A stretch of DNA of 7,655 bases from contig JAAXVX010000065.1 of assembly GCA_013335275.1 (NCBI GenBank), positions 1 through 7,655 on the forward strand, given 5' to 3'. Shown in pieces: positions 6,526-7,655 of the stretch (positions within the stretch are counted from its first letter, which is position 1; every line of letters begins with the position of its first letter). Position numbers and translations under genes: made by a program. Source of the stretch: Bacteroidales bacterium (GTDB lineage Bacteria; Bacteroidota; Bacteroidia; Bacteroidales; UBA932). The notes beneath the pieces were generated by a model. It saw nothing but the letters and a program-made list of their open reading frames with translations, was not told the origin of the DNA and ran no database searches.

Positions 6526-7277
6526 ATTCTAATATTTAATCCACTATTTAACAAATTACTTTTCAGATCCTTTATGGAAATTTCTCCATTATGAAATATT
6601 GATGCTGCAAGAGCTGCATCTGCTTTTCCTTCTTTGAAAACACGCTCGAAATGCTCTGCTTTTCCGGCACCTCCCGATGCAATGACGGGTATAGAAAGGG
6701 AGGAACTCAATTGAGCAATTTTATCACACGCAAAACCCTCTTTTGTACCATCATTATCTATTGATGTAAAAAGAATCTCTCCGGCTCCCAAATCCTGCGA
6801 CTCCAAAGCCCAGTCAAGCAACTTTCTTCCTGCAGGAATTCGTCCGCCCCTGCTCATTACCATCCAGCATCCGTTTATTTGAATAGCATCAATTGCAACT
6901 ACAACAAACTGAGACCCAAACACGGAAGATATTTCTTTAATTAATTGAGGGTTAGAAAGTGCCGCGCTATTTATTGCAATTTTGTCTGCTCCTGCATTTA
7001 ACATTTCCGCAGCCTCTTTAAAACATGAAATTCCGCCTCCCACTGTAAAAGGGATGTTAATTTCTCTTGCAATCTCCTTAACCAGGTCAACAAACGTTTT
7101 CCGGCCTTCGTTGGTAGCACTTATATCCAGATATACGAGTTCGTCTGCTCCTGCAATCGCATAATTAATACCCATTAGGACAGGATCGCCGATTATTTTT
7201 AAATTATTGAAACGAATACCTTTAACTGTACTGTTTCCGTTAACATCTAAACATGGAATTATCCTTTTAGCAACCAT
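6522..7277 (-). CDS. hisF: Imidazole glycerol phosphate synthase, cyclase subunit HisF
   Basis: HisF takes ammonia from the HisH glutaminase and converts PRFAR to imidazole glycerol phosphate and AICAR, which also links to purine synthesis. The 251-residue (beta/alpha)8 barrel begins MVAKRIIPCLDVNG and has both catalytic aspartates, D11 and D130 (VVAIDA). Other signatures are K19 (TVKG), ADELVYLDI (44-52), FTVGGGIS (77-84), GAGEILFTSIDNDGTKEGF (164-182) and VIASGGAG (198-205). The loop after D11 reads NGNSTVKG rather than the more common KDGRVVKG, and GGRIPAGRKLLDW differs from the frequent TG form; related Bacteroidota proteins vary there too. The start overlaps the end of hisA by 19 bp and the stop overlaps the hisIE start by 4 bp. 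The partner hisH is expected upstream, beyond the window. Confidence 0.97.
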   Translation of the reverse strand: MVAKRIIPCLDVNGNSTVKGIRFNNLKIIGDPVLMGINYAIAGADELVYLDISATNEGRKTFVDLVKEIAREINIPFTVGGGISCFKEAAEMLNAGADKIAINSAALSNPQLIKEISSVFGSQFVVVAIDAIQINGCWMVMSRGGRIPAGRKLLDWALESQDLGAGEILFTSIDNDGTKEGFACDKIAQLSSSLSIPVIASGGAGKAEHFERVFKEGKADAALAASIFHNGEISIKDLKSNLLNSGLNIRI

Positions 7278-7655
7278 TTCTGTATCTCTTTTTCGGGAAT
7301 CATACCTTCATAAAAAGCTTTCCCTATTATTACTGATTTCACTCCTGTCATTGATATTCTATCCAGATCCTCAGCAGATGACACTCCTCCGGAAGCAGTA
7401 AACTCTACTTCAGGAAACTTATCCGTAAGTTTTTGGTAAAGTTCAAACGACGGGCCTTTCATCATTCCATCTTTAGAAATGTCAGTGCAAATCACCTTTT
7501 TAATATTCAACTCAGTATAACTTAATATGATATCCTCTATATAGATATCTGTCTGTCGTTTCCATCCATTTATCTTTATCTTTTCATCAATTACATCTGC
7601 TCCTAATATAATTCTTTCATTTCCATGCATATACAGTAACTCCTCGAGTATTTCA
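7259..7655 (-). CDS. hisA: HisA isomerase, C-terminal part (5' end outside the window)
   Basis: HisA (phosphoribosylformimino-5-aminoimidazole carboxamide ribotide isomerase) opens the ProFAR sugar to give PRFAR, the substrate of HisF. The frame is open to the right edge of the window (upstream codons read EILEELLY before MHGNER), so the visible 131 residues are about the last 55% of a ~240-residue barrel. Visible signatures are ILGADV (its Asp being the second catalytic aspartate), INGW, CTDISKDGMMKGPSFELY and the phosphate-binding FTASGGVSS and SVIIGKAFYEG. The Met at 7630 is internal. Its end overlaps the hisF start by 19 bp, so the genes are co-transcribed and probably translationally coupled. 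Confidence 0.95.
   Translation of the reverse strand, partial: EILEELLYMHGNERIILGADVIDEKIKINGWKRQTDIYIEDIILSYTELNIKKVICTDISKDGMMKGPSFELYQKLTDKFPEVEFTASGGVSSAEDLDRISMTGVKSVIIGKAFYEGMIPEKEIQKWLLKG

Noticed and set aside
1..7655. CRISPR arrays, insertion sequences, tRNA or rRNA genes, att sites
   Set aside because: I looked for regular repeats, transposase-like proteins, terminal inverted repeats and tRNA-like folds and saw none; the window is almost fully occupied by the listed genes.

Overview
The window looks like a chromosomal segment of an anaerobic member of the Bacteroidota, probably Bacteroidales-like. The support is moderate AT-richness, AT-rich leaders without clear Shine-Dalgarno sites, a textbook Bacteroidota promoter (TTTG, 19 bp, TAnnTTTG) upstream of fhs, a fused hisIE, and the gene order hisA-hisF-hisIE. 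The lineage call is inference; there is no rRNA or other marker gene here.

Layout, left to right. Positions 2-691 (+) hold the C-terminal part of an unrecognised membrane protein. A perfect 18-bp hairpin at 667-707 separates it from a convergent four-gene minus-strand operon. Read in its own direction, that operon is dsrC (4146-3829), a DsrM/TmcC/NarI-like cytochrome b subunit (3818-3195), a DsrK/TmcB/HdrD-like iron-sulfur protein (3193-1895), and a class V cysteine-desulfurase-family PLP enzyme (1871-708). A 122-bp divergent intergenic region follows, carrying the fhs promoter and an overlapping inverted repeat. Then come fhs (4269-5930, +), formate-tetrahydrofolate ligase, and the end of a histidine operon on the minus strand: hisA (cut by the window edge), hisF and hisIE, which overlap each other.

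The notable part is the sulfur operon. Its DsrC has the length of the sulfate-reducer protein and keeps both redox cysteines of the C-terminal arm. The two genes behind it resemble the membrane cytochrome and the catalytic Fe-S subunit (DsrM and DsrK) that reduce the DsrC trisulfide in sulfate reducers. No dsrAB, dsrJ, dsrO or dsrP is in the window. In place of a sulfite reductase, the operon ends with a cysteine-desulfurase-like enzyme. A reasonable hypothesis is a compact membrane-linked DsrC redox cycle in which sulfur is loaded on DsrC by the desulfurase or by an unlinked enzyme, and a quinol-linked DsrMK-like pair reduces or oxidises the product. The direction and the sulfur substrate cannot be read from sequence.

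The fhs and his genes are ordinary metabolism: one-carbon activation and histidine biosynthesis. Every stretch longer than 300 bases is covered by a gene.
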